NCBI GenBank assembly: GCA_963767285.1
Contig: CAVYDJ010000001.1
Location: 310,001-374,000, forward strand
Source: WHSW01 sp963767285
GTDB taxonomy: Bacteria > Actinomycetota > Thermoleophilia > Solirubrobacterales > 70-9
DNA: 64,000 nt
Direction: 5' to 3'
In this document: positions 40,932 through 51,235 of the stretch, piece after piece
How positions within the stretch are numbered: the stretch's first letter is position 1
How the letters are laid out: every line of letters begins with the position of its first letter
Notes under the pieces: generated by a model
The model's database searches: none
Seen by the model: the letters and a program-made list of their open reading frames with translations, nothing else
Told to the model about the DNA's origin: nothing
Translations under genes and position numbers: made by a program

Positions 40932-42116
40932 TCAGCTCTCAAAGCCGAAGGTCAGCGTCGCGTCGCTCGGCGCCGCGTCCGGCGCTCGCACGACGCCGAG
41001 ATCGAGCGTCTTCCCGAGCTCCGCGCGCAGGCCCTTCTTGTTCGAGCTCTTCGCCGTGATCTCAGCCCCGCCGCCGGCGGTTTCCGCGCAGCCGTACTTG
41101 ACCGCGGTCTTCGGCAGGTCCTTGGACTTTCCCGGCTTGAACTGCACCTTCCCCCGCTTCTCCGTGGCGCTGATCACGATCTGCTGCGCGCAGCCGCTTG
41201 CGGCGGCAGGCAATCGACCCGAGCGGTCGAGGTCATACAACTCAGCGACCAGGAATTTGCAGACCTGGAGCCAGATCTCCGGATCCTTCTCCAGTTCCTT
41301 CAAGGGCTTGACGAAATTGTCCTGGGTCTTGTCCAGGGCCCCCGAAAGACTGGACCTCGGTGGAACATCGAGTGCCTTCGGTCCTACCAGCCAGCAGGTG
41401 GCGACGGCCGCTCCGATCTTGTCGGAGAACTTCTGGCTGCCCTCGCCCACGATCGTCGTGCCCTCGAGGTTGCCGGCCGAGCTGCTCACGCCCACCGCTG
41501 CCGTCGATGCGCCGGCGGCGAGTGGCCCCTTGACCGTCGCGCTCTCACCGGGACTGGGGATTGCGACGGTCTCACCTGTGCAGGCACGCTTCGCTCGGGC
41601 GCATGGGTCGAGGAAGGGGGGCCCGTAGCTGAAGTTGATCTTCGGGCCGTCCTGGACCTGGATCTCGATGGAACCCGCGCTGCCCGTCGGGGTGAGCCTG
41701 AAGGTCGCCGAGTTGCTGTTGGTCTGCCCGACCTCGGCGAGCGCTTGGACGTTGTTGCCCGCTGGCCCGCCGCTGGCCGTGATCCCGCTCAGGACCATCG
41801 TCGCCGATGCGTTGTGGCGAGCCCCCCTGCCCTCCGCGGTGACGATCAGCCGCGCGTCGGCGCCCTCGGGAGGGATCGTCTGCGGGACGACCCAGGTGTA
41901 GTGGCCGGCCCAGCCGCCCGGGTCGGGCTTGTCGAAGTCGGCCCCGGACGCGGTCGTCATCCACGTGCCGTTGCCGAAGTTCTGCTGGCCGGTGGTGGTG
42001 ATCGTCGGCTCGCCAGTTCGAACCAGGCTGCCCGCCTTGGCGCCGGCGTTGACCGCTACGCCGAGCGTCACCGTCGACACCAGCACGCACACCGCGATCG
42101 GCACGTTCCGAGTCAC
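40932..42116 (-). CDS. Exported hypothetical protein
   Basis: 394 residues with a signal peptide (MTRNVPIAVCVLVSTVTLGV). The N-terminal half is beta-rich (GEPTITTTGQQNFGNGTWMT, then ATFRLTPTGSAGSIEIQVQD); the C-terminal half has helices (KPLKELEKDPEIWLQVCKFL) and Cys pairs (DPCARAKRACTG, CAQQ, YGCAE). No family recognised and no catalytic motif seen. Coding evidence is the unbroken length, the signal peptide and typical third-position GC. It precedes the VCBS-repeat gene on the same strand and may belong with the surrounding exported proteins. Confidence 0.75.
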   Translation of the reverse strand: MTRNVPIAVCVLVSTVTLGVAVNAGAKAGSLVRTGEPTITTTGQQNFGNGTWMTTASGADFDKPDPGGWAGHYTWVVPQTIPPEGADARLIVTAEGRGARHNASATMVLSGITASGGPAGNNVQALAEVGQTNSNSATFRLTPTGSAGSIEIQVQDGPKINFSYGPPFLDPCARAKRACTGETVAIPSPGESATVKGPLAAGASTAAVGVSSSAGNLEGTTIVGEGSQKFSDKIGAAVATCWLVGPKALDVPPRSSLSGALDKTQDNFVKPLKELEKDPEIWLQVCKFLVAELYDLDRSGRLPAAASGCAQQIVISATEKRGKVQFKPGKSKDLPKTAVKYGCAETAGGGAEITAKSSNKKGLRAELGKTLDLGVVRAPDAAPSDATLTFGFES

Positions 42117-42171
42117 CAGGGCGAGCGTACTCCCGAGCTGGGCCCTGTCAAGGGCCGCGCCGACGCACGGC

Positions 42172-43740
42172 TCAGAGCGGGATGTTCCCGTGCTTGCGCT
42201 TCGGCTGCTCGACCCGCTTGGTCTGCAGCGTGCGCAGCGCGCGGATCAGCTTCGGGCGCGTCTGGCGCGGCTCGATCACGTCGTCGATGTAGCCGCGCTC
42301 GGCGGCCGAGTAGGGGTTGGCGAAATGCGCCTTGTAGTCGTCGATCAGCTTCTGGCGGCGCTCGTCGGGGGTCGGCGACTGGGCGATGTCCTTGCGGTAG
42401 ATGATGTTGACGGCGCCCTCGGGCCCCATCACCGCGACCTCGGCCTGCGGCCAGGCGAAGTTGAAGTCGGCGAGCATGTGCTTGGAGTTCATGACGTCGT
42501 AGGCGCCCCCGTAGGCCTTGCGGGTGATCACGGTCAGCTTCGGCACCGTCGCCTCGGTGAACGCGTAGAGCAGCTTCGCCCCGTGGCGGATGATCCCGCC
42601 CCACTCCTGGGAGGTGCCGGGCAGGAAGCCGGGGACGTCGGTGAAGGTGATCAGCGGGACGTTGAAGGCGTCGCAGAAGCGCACGAAGCGGGCCGCCTTC
42701 TCCGACGACTCGATGTCGAGCACGCCGGCGAGGTGCTTGGGCTGGTTGCCCACGATCCCGACCGGATAGCCGTCGAGGCGGGAGAAGCCGATGATGATGT
42801 TCTGGGCGAAGTGCTCCTGGACCTCGAAGAACTCGCCGTCGTCGACGATCAGCGAGACGACCTCGCGCATGTCATAGGGCTTCTGGGGGTCCGGGGGGAC
42901 GACCGAGTCGAGCGCCTCGTCCATCCGCTCGGGGTCGTCGTAGGGCTCGACCCGCGGCGGCATCTCCAGGTTGTTGAGCGGCAGGAAGCTCATCAGGTAG
43001 CGGATGTCCTCCAGGCACTTCTCCTCGTCCTCGGCGGCGAAGTGGGCGACGCCGGACTTCGAGTTGTGGGTCATCGCGCCGCCGAGCTCCTCGAACTCCA
43101 CCTCCTCGCCGGTGACCGTCTTGATCACCTCGGGGCCGGTGATGAACATGTGCGAGGTCTCCTTGACCATGAAGATGAAGTCGGTCATCGCCGGCGAGTA
43201 GACGGCGCCGCCCGCGCACGGGCCCATGATCGCCGAGATCTGCGGGATCACCCCGGAGCACTGGACGTTGCGGACGAAGACGTCGCCGTAGGCGCCGAGC
43301 GAGACGACGCCCTCCTGGATCCGCGCCCCGCCCGAGTCGTTGATGCCGATCACCGGCGCCCCGACCTTGGCGGCCAGGTCCATGACCTTGCACATCTTCT
43401 CCGCCATCACCTCGCCGAGCGAGCCGCCGAAGACGGTGAAGTCCTGGCTGAACACGAACATCGGCCGGCCGTCGATCGTCCCGTAGCCGGTGACCACGGC
43501 GTCGCCGTAAGGCCGCTTCTTGTCCATGTCGAACTCGTGCGTGCGGTGACGGACGAAGGTGTCGAGCTCCTCGAACGAGCCCGGGTCGAGCAGCTTCTCG
43601 ATCCGCTCGCGCGCGGTCATCTTGCCCTTCGCGTGCTGCTTTTCGACCGCCTCCTCGGAGGAGGAGTGGACCGCCTGCTCGCGCAGATCTCGCAGGTAGG
43701 CGAGCTTCTCTTCGAGCGTGATCGGGTTCTTCTCGCGCAT
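42172..43740 (-). CDS. Acyl-CoA carboxylase beta subunit (propionyl-CoA carboxylase type)
   Basis: 522-residue carboxyltransferase subunit. GPCAGGAVYSPAMTDFIFMV, PGFLPGTSQEWGGIIRHGAK and the oxyanion-hole Gly-rich loops in both halves are typical of PccB/AccD5. It carries carboxyl from biotin to propionyl-CoA (or acetyl-CoA), yielding methylmalonyl-CoA. A methylmalonyl-CoA mutase gene lies 2.2 kb away and an epsilon-like subunit gene 9.5 kb away; the biotin-carrying alpha subunit is not in the window. TAGAAT lies 10 nt before the ATG. Confidence 0.95.
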   Translation of the reverse strand: MREKNPITLEEKLAYLRDLREQAVHSSSEEAVEKQHAKGKMTARERIEKLLDPGSFEELDTFVRHRTHEFDMDKKRPYGDAVVTGYGTIDGRPMFVFSQDFTVFGGSLGEVMAEKMCKVMDLAAKVGAPVIGINDSGGARIQEGVVSLGAYGDVFVRNVQCSGVIPQISAIMGPCAGGAVYSPAMTDFIFMVKETSHMFITGPEVIKTVTGEEVEFEELGGAMTHNSKSGVAHFAAEDEEKCLEDIRYLMSFLPLNNLEMPPRVEPYDDPERMDEALDSVVPPDPQKPYDMREVVSLIVDDGEFFEVQEHFAQNIIIGFSRLDGYPVGIVGNQPKHLAGVLDIESSEKAARFVRFCDAFNVPLITFTDVPGFLPGTSQEWGGIIRHGAKLLYAFTEATVPKLTVITRKAYGGAYDVMNSKHMLADFNFAWPQAEVAVMGPEGAVNIIYRKDIAQSPTPDERRQKLIDDYKAHFANPYSAAERGYIDDVIEPRQTRPKLIRALRTLQTKRVEQPKRKHGNIPL

Positions 43741-43750
43741 CGGGGCGCCG

Positions 43751-43756
43751 ATTCTA
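43751..43756 (-). promoter_or_regulatory. -10 hexamer TAGAAT before carboxylase beta
   Basis: Minus strand, 10 nt from the ATG at 43740; five of six match TATAAT. Confidence 0.45.
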
Positions 43757-43791
43757 GGCGTGGACGTCAGGCGGTCGCGGATGGGCCGCGC

Positions 43792-44349
43792 TCAGCACCC
43801 GGAGAGCTTGCAACCGCCGGTGGCCGGGTCGCAGCAGATGCTGCTCGCGCAGCATCCGTATCCGGTCGCGCTCTGCGGCGACGGGCAACACTTGCCCCCG
43901 GCTTCATTGCACGCCCAGCAGGGGCCGTCGGGCGCATACGGGTCGAACCCCGGGCAGTCGGGCTGGAGGCAGTCCCAGCCTTCGGCCTTCTGTCTCAGAA
44001 GGGCCTGCTCGTTGCACCGCACGTAGCTGATCAGGTTGCCGCCCTGAAGTGCGACGCCGTAGAACGGATTGAGCCAGAGGGCGGCCCCTTCCGCGAGGGC
44101 GCCCTGGGAAATGCCCTGCTGGCGGCAGGTCGCGACCCGGGAGCGATAGTGGACATGCGATGTGAACTGGCAGCCCTTGGCGCAGTCATGGGGGCCGGCG
44201 CCGTTCGGGTTTGACGCCGGCGCGGGCCCGGGGCGCGCGAACGGGAGGGTCATCGCGGCTCCGGCAAGCGCTGCCTTCAGGGTCTGCCGTCGCGTGTGCG
44301 CGACCGCGAGACGGTCGAGCCAGTTCCCGGGCGCGGCGCGGTCGGTCAC
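43792..44349 (-). CDS. Tat-exported cysteine-rich protein
   Basis: 185 residues. A twin-arginine-like signal occurs after a 19-residue N-region (HTRRQTLKAALAGAAMTLPF). The mature part has about 18 Cys, many in the last 60 residues (GPCWACNEAGGKCCP, GYGCCASSICCDPATGGCK). Cys spacing of CC...CC...CC type suggests a knottin or granulin-like disulfide core, or a metal site inserted by the Tat route. No named family. Its GTG start overlaps the upstream gene's TGA by four bases, so the two are translationally coupled. Confidence 0.8.
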   Translation of the reverse strand: MTDRAAPGNWLDRLAVAHTRRQTLKAALAGAAMTLPFARPGPAPASNPNGAGPHDCAKGCQFTSHVHYRSRVATCRQQGISQGALAEGAALWLNPFYGVALQGGNLISYVRCNEQALLRQKAEGWDCLQPDCPGFDPYAPDGPCWACNEAGGKCCPSPQSATGYGCCASSICCDPATGGCKLSGC

Positions 44350-44837
44350 GATCCGCCTCCCAGGTCGCTGTCAGTCAGGTAGCGCTCGACCTTGCGAAAT
44401 TCGTGGACGCTTGCCCCGAAGCGGGCAACGCCCTCCGCCATCAGCTGCTCGACGTCGGGCTGCGCCGGGTCTCGCCACGCCGCCGCCCGCGCTTCCCAGG
44501 ATGCCGCCAGCTGCTCGAAGCCCTCTCTCAGATGCCGCTTGTCCGAGCCGTCGAACGGCACCTCGGCGAGGTCCCGGCGGATGTGGCGCAGAAGATCGGC
44601 GACCTTGTTGCAGCGATCCGCGGCCTCGATCACGAACGGGTCGAGCTCCCCCGTCGCCTGGAGGAACCAGTTTGGCCCGGAGCCCGGCGGGTTGCGGATG
44701 TCGTCGGACTGCAACGGCCGCCCGGGGTCGAGGTTCATCGCGCCGTCGATCTCGCGGATCAGAGCGTTGAGCTGGCGGATCCGCCGGCGTTCGTACAGCA
44801 CGTTGCGCACCGCCTTGATCTCGGCGCGATCGTTCAC
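44346..44837 (-). CDS. Hypothetical helical protein coupled to the Cys-rich protein
   Basis: 163 residues, no signal peptide. Predicted all-helical and charged: IKAVRNVLYERRRIRQLNAL, then RCNKVADLLRHIRRDLAEVP and EGFEQLAASWEARAAAWRDP. GTG start. Its stop is embedded in the start of the Tat-exported Cys-rich gene (GTGA). I do not recognise a family; a cytoplasmic chaperone or partner for the exported protein is possible from the coupling only. Confidence 0.7.
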   Translation of the reverse strand: MNDRAEIKAVRNVLYERRRIRQLNALIREIDGAMNLDPGRPLQSDDIRNPPGSGPNWFLQATGELDPFVIEAADRCNKVADLLRHIRRDLAEVPFDGSDKRHLREGFEQLAASWEARAAAWRDPAQPDVEQLMAEGVARFGASVHEFRKVERYLTDSDLGGGS

Positions 44838-44924
44838 CGCTCAACCCCTTACGCACATCTCGTCGGTGCACCCCCAGTGCCCCGTTGCTGTCAGCGGGAC
44901 GTCTATACCCAGGCGCCCTGGCGC

Positions 44925-45560
44925 CTAATCCTGGATCGGCGCGGCTGGCTCGAGGATCGTGAGCAGCGCGGTGACGACGCGGGGGTCGAGATCGCTGCCG
45001 GCGCGGCCGCGGAGCTCGGCGATCGCCGCTTCCAGGCGCGGCTGCTCGCCGCCGCCCGCCGCGAGCGCCGTCTGGCACGCGCACGCCGCGCGGATCAGCC
45101 GCGACTCGATCGGGATTTGCTCTCCGGCCATCCGCTCCGGGCCGGTGCCGTCGAAGCGCTCACCGGCCCGCAGCAGCCAGCTGCACACGTACTCCGGGAT
45201 TCCCGCCCCTCGCGCGAGCCGGTAGCCGGCCTCGAAGTGGTTGGCCCAGGTCGCGGCCTCGTGGGGGTCGCGCTCGCTCGCCGCCTTCGCGGCGATCGCG
45301 GCCGGGACGTAGATCAGGCCGATGTCGTGGAGCATCGCCGCCTCCCGCGCCACCTCGCACTGGGTGCGGTCGAAGCGCAGTCCGACCGCGGCCGCGAAGG
45401 CGTAGGAAGCCGTCGCCTCGGCGTGATCGCGCGAGCCCGGCAGGTGGCGCTCCAGGGCCTCGACCAGGGGACCGCCGCGAGTCCGCAGCAGGCTCGCGAG
45501 CTCGGGCGTCGCGCCCTCAGCCGGACGCGAACGGGCGTCGCTCGGGTGATCCGAGCTCAT
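44925..45560 (-). CDS. HD-domain (HD-GYP-like) phosphohydrolase
   Basis: 211 residues. The HD signature is REAAMLHDIGLIYVP, preceded by the first His in SRDHAEATASYAFA. In the place of the HHE...GYP block of HD-GYP cyclic-di-GMP phosphodiesterases it has LLRAGERFDGTGPERMAGEQ, which keeps RFDGTG and the following IPIESRLIRAA but lacks the GYP triplet and the His-His pair. Activity toward cyclic dinucleotides is therefore uncertain. It overlaps the 3' end of the upstream small gene by 44 nt. Confidence 0.78.
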   Translation of the reverse strand: MSSDHPSDARSRPAEGATPELASLLRTRGGPLVEALERHLPGSRDHAEATASYAFAAAVGLRFDRTQCEVAREAAMLHDIGLIYVPAAIAAKAASERDPHEAATWANHFEAGYRLARGAGIPEYVCSWLLRAGERFDGTGPERMAGEQIPIESRLIRAACACQTALAAGGGEQPRLEAAIAELRGRAGSDLDPRVVTALLTILEPAAPIQD

Positions 45561-45852
45561 CGAGCAGGGCCTCGAGTGCCGCGATCGCCTCGCCGGGGTC
45601 CGGGCGAGAGTGTTCGGCCGTGATCTGGACCGCGGTCCCGAAGCCGCTCTCGGCGAGCTCGATCGCGATCCGGGCCTCCGGTTCCGTGGTTCGCCAGACG
45701 AGCATCCGGCCAGGGTCCCGCGTGACGACCTCGACCACGCCCATGGCGCCGGTCAGCCCCGCCATCCACGACTCCATGCGCTCGGGGTCGTCGGCCAGCT
45801 CCCACAGCTCGGGCGCCGACTTGACGAGGGTCCGCTTTGCCTTCGATTCCAT
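45517..45852 (-). CDS. Small SRPBCC-like protein
   Basis: 111 residues. KRTLVKSAPELWELADDPER, then VVEVVTRDPGRMLVWRT and ARIAIELAESGFGTAVQITA follow the strand/helix order of START/SRPBCC (polyketide cyclase-like) domains, truncated relative to the usual 140-150 residues. These bind small hydrophobic ligands. Its last 44 nt overlap the start of the HD-domain gene in another frame, an unusually long same-strand overlap suggesting coupling. Family call is tentative. Confidence 0.65.
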   Translation of the reverse strand: MESKAKRTLVKSAPELWELADDPERMESWMAGLTGAMGVVEVVTRDPGRMLVWRTTEPEARIAIELAESGFGTAVQITAEHSRPDPGEAIAALEALLDELGSPERRPFASG

Positions 45853-45945
45853 GTGCGCGGGGTTCTGCTGGCGTTGGTCGACTCCTGCTTGCGAAAGTCA
45901 CCGCGCACGCCCGCAGGCATAGCCGACGACGTGGCGCGTGTATTC

Positions 45946-47619
<1,674 letters not shown>

Positions 47620-47627
47620 CCCGGGGA

Positions 47628-47633
47628 AGTCTA
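47628..47633 (-). promoter_or_regulatory. -10 hexamer TAGACT before methylmalonyl-CoA mutase
   Basis: Minus strand, 8 nt from the mutase ATG; its outer base is the first base of the divergent RTX gene's ATG (47633). Confidence 0.45.
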
Positions 47634-48901
47634 TGAGCCTCGCAACTGCGGCATTGACGCTGCTCGCCGTGCTCGCCGCCGCCGGCCCGGCCGCGGGCGC
47701 GGAGGTCAGCACCGAGCACGTGGGGCAACCCGGCGTGACGCCTGAGAGCTTCAGGTTGCACCTGGTCGCCGCCGCCGGCGAGCCGAACCAGGTCGCGGTG
47801 ACCCTGGTCGGGACGACCCCCGACACAGCCACATACTCGGTGCGCGACCTTGCCACGCCGCCCAGCCCCGGGGCCGGCTGCACGCCGGGCGAGCCCGCGG
47901 AGGTGCTGTGCACGACGGGCAGGTCGCGCGGGATGTCGGGTTGCAACCGCGTCTTCTGCAGCGACGCCGGCGCGCGGGTCCTGATCGACCTCGCGGTCGA
48001 CGACGGCGACGACGTCATCGACCTCGCCTCGCTGCCGGCGAACGACGGCGGCGGCGGCCAGCTCGGGACGCGCGTGGACGCCGGCTCCGGGGATGACGCG
48101 GTCTCCGGAAGCCCGACCAGCGACGAGGTCGAGCCCGGACCCGGCGCCGACTCTGTGACCACCGGGGCGGGGACGGACTTCGTCACCGCGCGCTCGGGCG
48201 GTCCGGACGGGGCCGACCTGATCGATCTCGGGCCCGGCTCCTACGACGCCGTCAGCTACGAGTTCGTCCCCGAGGACCTGACGATCACCGTCGATGGGAA
48301 TGCCGACGATGGCGCGCCCGAGGAGGGTGACAACGTCCTGGGCGCGGAGACGGTCGACGGGGGCGACGGCGACGACCTCATCGTCGGCGCGCAGCTCCCC
48401 GACTCACAGCAGGGCTCCGTGTTCGTCCAGCTGATCGACGGCAACGGGGGCGCGGACCGGATCGTCGGGGGGCCAGGGCCGGACGCGATCCAGGGCGGCT
48501 CCCTGGTCGGGCCGGACGAAGCGGACACGATCGAGGCCGGCGGCGGCGACGACTTCGTGCAGGCGGCGGCGGGGGACGACACGGTGCTCGCCGGCGCGGG
48601 ACAGGACAACATCGATGCCGGTGACGGCGCCGACCTGGTCCAGGGCTCGAGCGGCCACGACGATCTCGATGGCGAGGGGGGGCGCGACCGGATCGAGGGT
48701 GGGCCGGGCGACGACACGCTGGGCGGGGGACCCGACCGCGACACGATTTTCGGGGGCGCCGGCGGAGACCGCCTGTTCGGGCACGCGGGCCGCGACCTGC
48801 TCAGCGCCGCGGACGGCGACCACGACCGCCTGGACTGCGGTGGCGGTGACGACCGCAGCCGGGTCGACCGCCACGACACCAGCGACAACTGCGAGCGGTG
48901 A
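47633..48901 (+). CDS. Secreted RTX-type calcium-binding repeat protein
   Basis: About 422 residues. Signal peptide MSLATAALTLLAVLAAAGPA; then a region with two Cys pairs (GCTPGEPAEVLCTTG, SGCNRVFCSDAG), then extended hemolysin-type repeats GGxGxDxUx from about residue 140 (GDGDDLIVGAQLP, GGDDFVQAAAGDD, GPGDDTLGGGPDRD) to a final GGGDDRSRVDRHD. The repeats bind calcium as a parallel beta-roll. No catalytic domain seen. Only 13 nt separate its ATG from that of the divergent mutase, so its promoter must lie inside the mutase gene. Confidence 0.87.
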   Translation: MSLATAALTLLAVLAAAGPAAGAEVSTEHVGQPGVTPESFRLHLVAAAGEPNQVAVTLVGTTPDTATYSVRDLATPPSPGAGCTPGEPAEVLCTTGRSRGMSGCNRVFCSDAGARVLIDLAVDDGDDVIDLASLPANDGGGGQLGTRVDAGSGDDAVSGSPTSDEVEPGPGADSVTTGAGTDFVTARSGGPDGADLIDLGPGSYDAVSYEFVPEDLTITVDGNADDGAPEEGDNVLGAETVDGGDGDDLIVGAQLPDSQQGSVFVQLIDGNGGADRIVGGPGPDAIQGGSLVGPDEADTIEAGGGDDFVQAAAGDDTVLAGAGQDNIDAGDGADLVQGSSGHDDLDGEGGRDRIEGGPGDDTLGGGPDRDTIFGGAGGDRLFGHAGRDLLSAADGDHDRLDCGGGDDRSRVDRHDTSDNCER

Positions 48902-48916
48902 TCTCCGCCGCGGACC

Positions 48917-48922
48917 TAGGAT
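48917..48922 (+). promoter_or_regulatory. -10 hexamer TAGGAT before ATP-grasp gene
   Basis: Ends 7 nt before the GTG at 48930 and contains the first two bases of the alternative ATG (48921), favouring the GTG as start of a leaderless mRNA. Confidence 0.45.
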
Positions 48923-48929
48923 GCCCCGC

Positions 48930-49814
48930 GTGGACGTAGCGATCGCCAGCTTCGCCGCGATGCCGGAGCAGTTCTCCGACGATCAGCGGGTCATCGACGC
49001 GCTCGCCGCGCGCAGCGTGGGCGCGGCAACGATCGCCTGGGACGATCCGGACACCGACTGGAGCTCCTTCGACGCGGTCGTGATCCGCTCGACGTGGGAT
49101 TACGACCAGCGCCGCGACGAGTTCGTCCGGTGGTGCGATGCGGTCGGGCCGTCGCTTCACAACAGCGCTGCGCTCGTGCGCTGGAACTCGGACAAGCGCT
49201 ACCTCGGCGACCTCGCCGCCGCCGGGATCCCGGTCGTCGAGACCCGGTACGTCGCCCCCGGCGACGCGGTCGGCGACCTGACCGGCGAGGTCGTCGTCAA
49301 GCCGACCGTCTCGGCCGGCGGGCGCGACTCCGGCCGCTTCGGCCCCGCCACGCACGACCTCGCCCGCGACCTGATCGCGATGATCCACTCCAGCGGTCGC
49401 ACGGCGATGGTCCAGCCCTATGAGCCGACCGTCGACACGGTCGGCGAGACGGCGGTCCTCTGCATCGACGGCGAGCCCGCCCACACCCTGCGCAAGCACG
49501 CCGTCCTGCGCCCGGACGAAATCGCCCCGGTCCGCGACGACGCGCTCGGCGCCGCCGAAATCATGTACGACCCCGATCTGGTCGTCCCCAGCGAGGCGAG
49601 CGCTGAAGAGCTCGAGCTGGCTCGTGAGGTCGTCGCCGAGGTGACGCGGCGCTTCGACTACCTGCCGCTCTACGCCCGGGTCGACATGATCCGCGACGCT
49701 GCCGGCGATCCGATGTTGCTCGAGCTCGAGGCGATCGAGCCCAACTTCTATCTCGATCAGGTTCCGGCGTCGGCCGGGATCGTCGCCGACGCGATCGTCG
49801 CGCGCTTGCCGTAG
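48930..49814 (+). CDS. ATP-grasp-fold carboxylate-amine/thiol ligase-like protein
   Basis: About 294 residues (297 if the ATG at 48921 is used). Regions typical of the RimK/glutathione-synthetase-like ATP-grasp fold are VVIRSTWDYDQRRDEF, WNSDKRYLGDLAAAGIPVVE, VVVKPTVSAGGRDSGRFG (ATP-binding Lys and loop) and YARVDMIRDAAGDPMLLELEAIEPNFYL (metal-binding Glu/Asn). Family members form an amide or ester bond using ATP. No partner genes such as precursor peptides are adjacent, so the substrate is open. Confidence 0.87.
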   Translation: MDVAIASFAAMPEQFSDDQRVIDALAARSVGAATIAWDDPDTDWSSFDAVVIRSTWDYDQRRDEFVRWCDAVGPSLHNSAALVRWNSDKRYLGDLAAAGIPVVETRYVAPGDAVGDLTGEVVVKPTVSAGGRDSGRFGPATHDLARDLIAMIHSSGRTAMVQPYEPTVDTVGETAVLCIDGEPAHTLRKHAVLRPDEIAPVRDDALGAAEIMYDPDLVVPSEASAEELELAREVVAEVTRRFDYLPLYARVDMIRDAAGDPMLLELEAIEPNFYLDQVPASAGIVADAIVARLP

Positions 49815-49822
49815 GTCCGGCC

Positions 49823-51235
49823 GTGCGGGACAATCCCGCCATGGGTGGTGCGAGAGGGATGGCACTCGTGGCAGGTGTCGTAGCTGTGCTGGCTCTCCCC
49901 TCGGCCGGCTCGGCGGCGACCCGCTATGCGGCGCCGACCGGCGACGGCCCCGCGACGAGCTGCCCGGAGGCCAACCCGTGCTCGTTCAGCGCTGCGGTGA
50001 CTGACCTCTCGATCAACGACGGCGACGAGGTCGTGGTGCTGCCGGGTGAATACGCCGTTTCGGGCTTCGTCTCGATCCCCCGCGCGATCGACGTCCATGG
50101 GGTCTCGCCCGACGCTCGTCCGACGTTGCGGCTCGCGAATCGAAGCGTGGTCACGATCGGAAATCCCGGGGCGAGACTGAGCGACCTCGCGATCATCGGG
50201 CCGCCCTACGATCCGACTGCGCCTTCCGGCGCCCCGCTGCTGATCGGAGCCGGGACTGCCGAGCGCCTTTACGTCGAGTCCGACAGCGCATTCTTCGCCT
50301 GCGAGGTCGACAGCCGGATCGCGCAGCCGGCGCTCCTCGCCGACAGCGTCTGCTGGAACCATCACACGGGGTCGAACGGGGCGGGCATCTACGCCACCGG
50401 CGCCGGGGTGGGGGCCGAGTATCTGGCGCGGTTCGTCAACGTCACCGCGTTCGGCTCTCAGAGCGGGATCACCGTCTGGGCTCTGGCGGGTGGGACGGGG
50501 ACCATTCAGGCGACCAACGTGATCGCCCGCGGGGACCCCGACTACGCGAGGTTCGCCGGCTCCGCCGACGTGGTCGCGGAGACCGAGCCGCCCGGGGTCC
50601 TCAACACGCCGGCCGGCGCCGCGGCGACGATCGCGCTCAGCGGGTCGAACTACGGGACGATGGGAGCGTTCGGGCCGGCGACGTCCGTGACCGCCCCCGG
50701 CACCGGATCCAACCAGACCGCCCTTCCCATCCTGGCGTCACCCGCCGCCGGCGACTTCCGCCAGGTGGCGGGGTCGCCGACGATCGATGCCGGCGCTGCG
50801 TCGCCGTTGCTCGGGCCGTTCGACTTCGAGGGCCAGGCGCGCGTCCAGGGTCCGGCCGTCGACGTCGGCGCCGACGAGGGCTCGCTGGTGGCTCCAGTCA
50901 GGTTCTCCGCCGAGGCGCGCCAGCGCCTCCGCGTGCTCGGCGCGGACGCGGTCTGCGGTCTGCCGATCTGCGAGATCATCGTCACGGGGACGATCAAGAT
51001 GAAGAGCGGCGGCAGGAACCGACCGACCGCCCGCAAGACCGAGAAGCTGCCGCTCCGCAACCGGCACGTCGTGCTCACCACGGGCCAGCGCGGCCGGGTG
51101 CCGATCGAGCCGGCGTCGCACAAGGGCACCGTCAAGCGGGCGCTGGCACACGGTGCCAAGGTGACCGTCAAGGCGGACATCGGAACGGGGACTGCCGGCG
51201 TCACCGAGCGCTTCCGGATCCGAGTCGAGCCCTAG
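49823..51235 (+). CDS. Exported beta-helix-like repeat protein
   Basis: Up to 470 residues from the GTG at 49823 (TAGGTC just upstream); ATGs at 49841 and 49859 are alternatives, the latter giving the cleanest signal peptide (MALVAGVVAVLALPSAGSAA). The region after it (CPEANPCSFSAAVTDLSIND, GDEVVVLPGEYAVSG) is the opening of right-handed beta-helix surface proteins, with YxxP-type turns. GPFDFEGQARVQGPAVDVGADEG is a typical end of the helix, and the last 110 residues form a basic beta domain. Polysaccharide-interacting surface protein is the likely class; no catalytic residues can be named. Confidence 0.8.
   Translation: MRDNPAMGGARGMALVAGVVAVLALPSAGSAATRYAAPTGDGPATSCPEANPCSFSAAVTDLSINDGDEVVVLPGEYAVSGFVSIPRAIDVHGVSPDARPTLRLANRSVVTIGNPGARLSDLAIIGPPYDPTAPSGAPLLIGAGTAERLYVESDSAFFACEVDSRIAQPALLADSVCWNHHTGSNGAGIYATGAGVGAEYLARFVNVTAFGSQSGITVWALAGGTGTIQATNVIARGDPDYARFAGSADVVAETEPPGVLNTPAGAAATIALSGSNYGTMGAFGPATSVTAPGTGSNQTALPILASPAAGDFRQVAGSPTIDAGAASPLLGPFDFEGQARVQGPAVDVGADEGSLVAPVRFSAEARQRLRVLGADAVCGLPICEIIVTGTIKMKSGGRNRPTARKTEKLPLRNRHVVLTTGQRGRVPIEPASHKGTVKRALAHGAKVTVKADIGTGTAGVTERFRIRVEP

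Noticed and set aside
48300..48880. Repetitive GC-rich DNA considered as a tandem-repeat or recombination array
   Set aside because: It is explained by RTX GGxGxD protein repeats.
48930..49814. ATP-grasp gene as the core of a ribosomal-peptide or other natural-product cluster
   Set aside because: No precursor peptide, transporter or further tailoring genes are adjacent.
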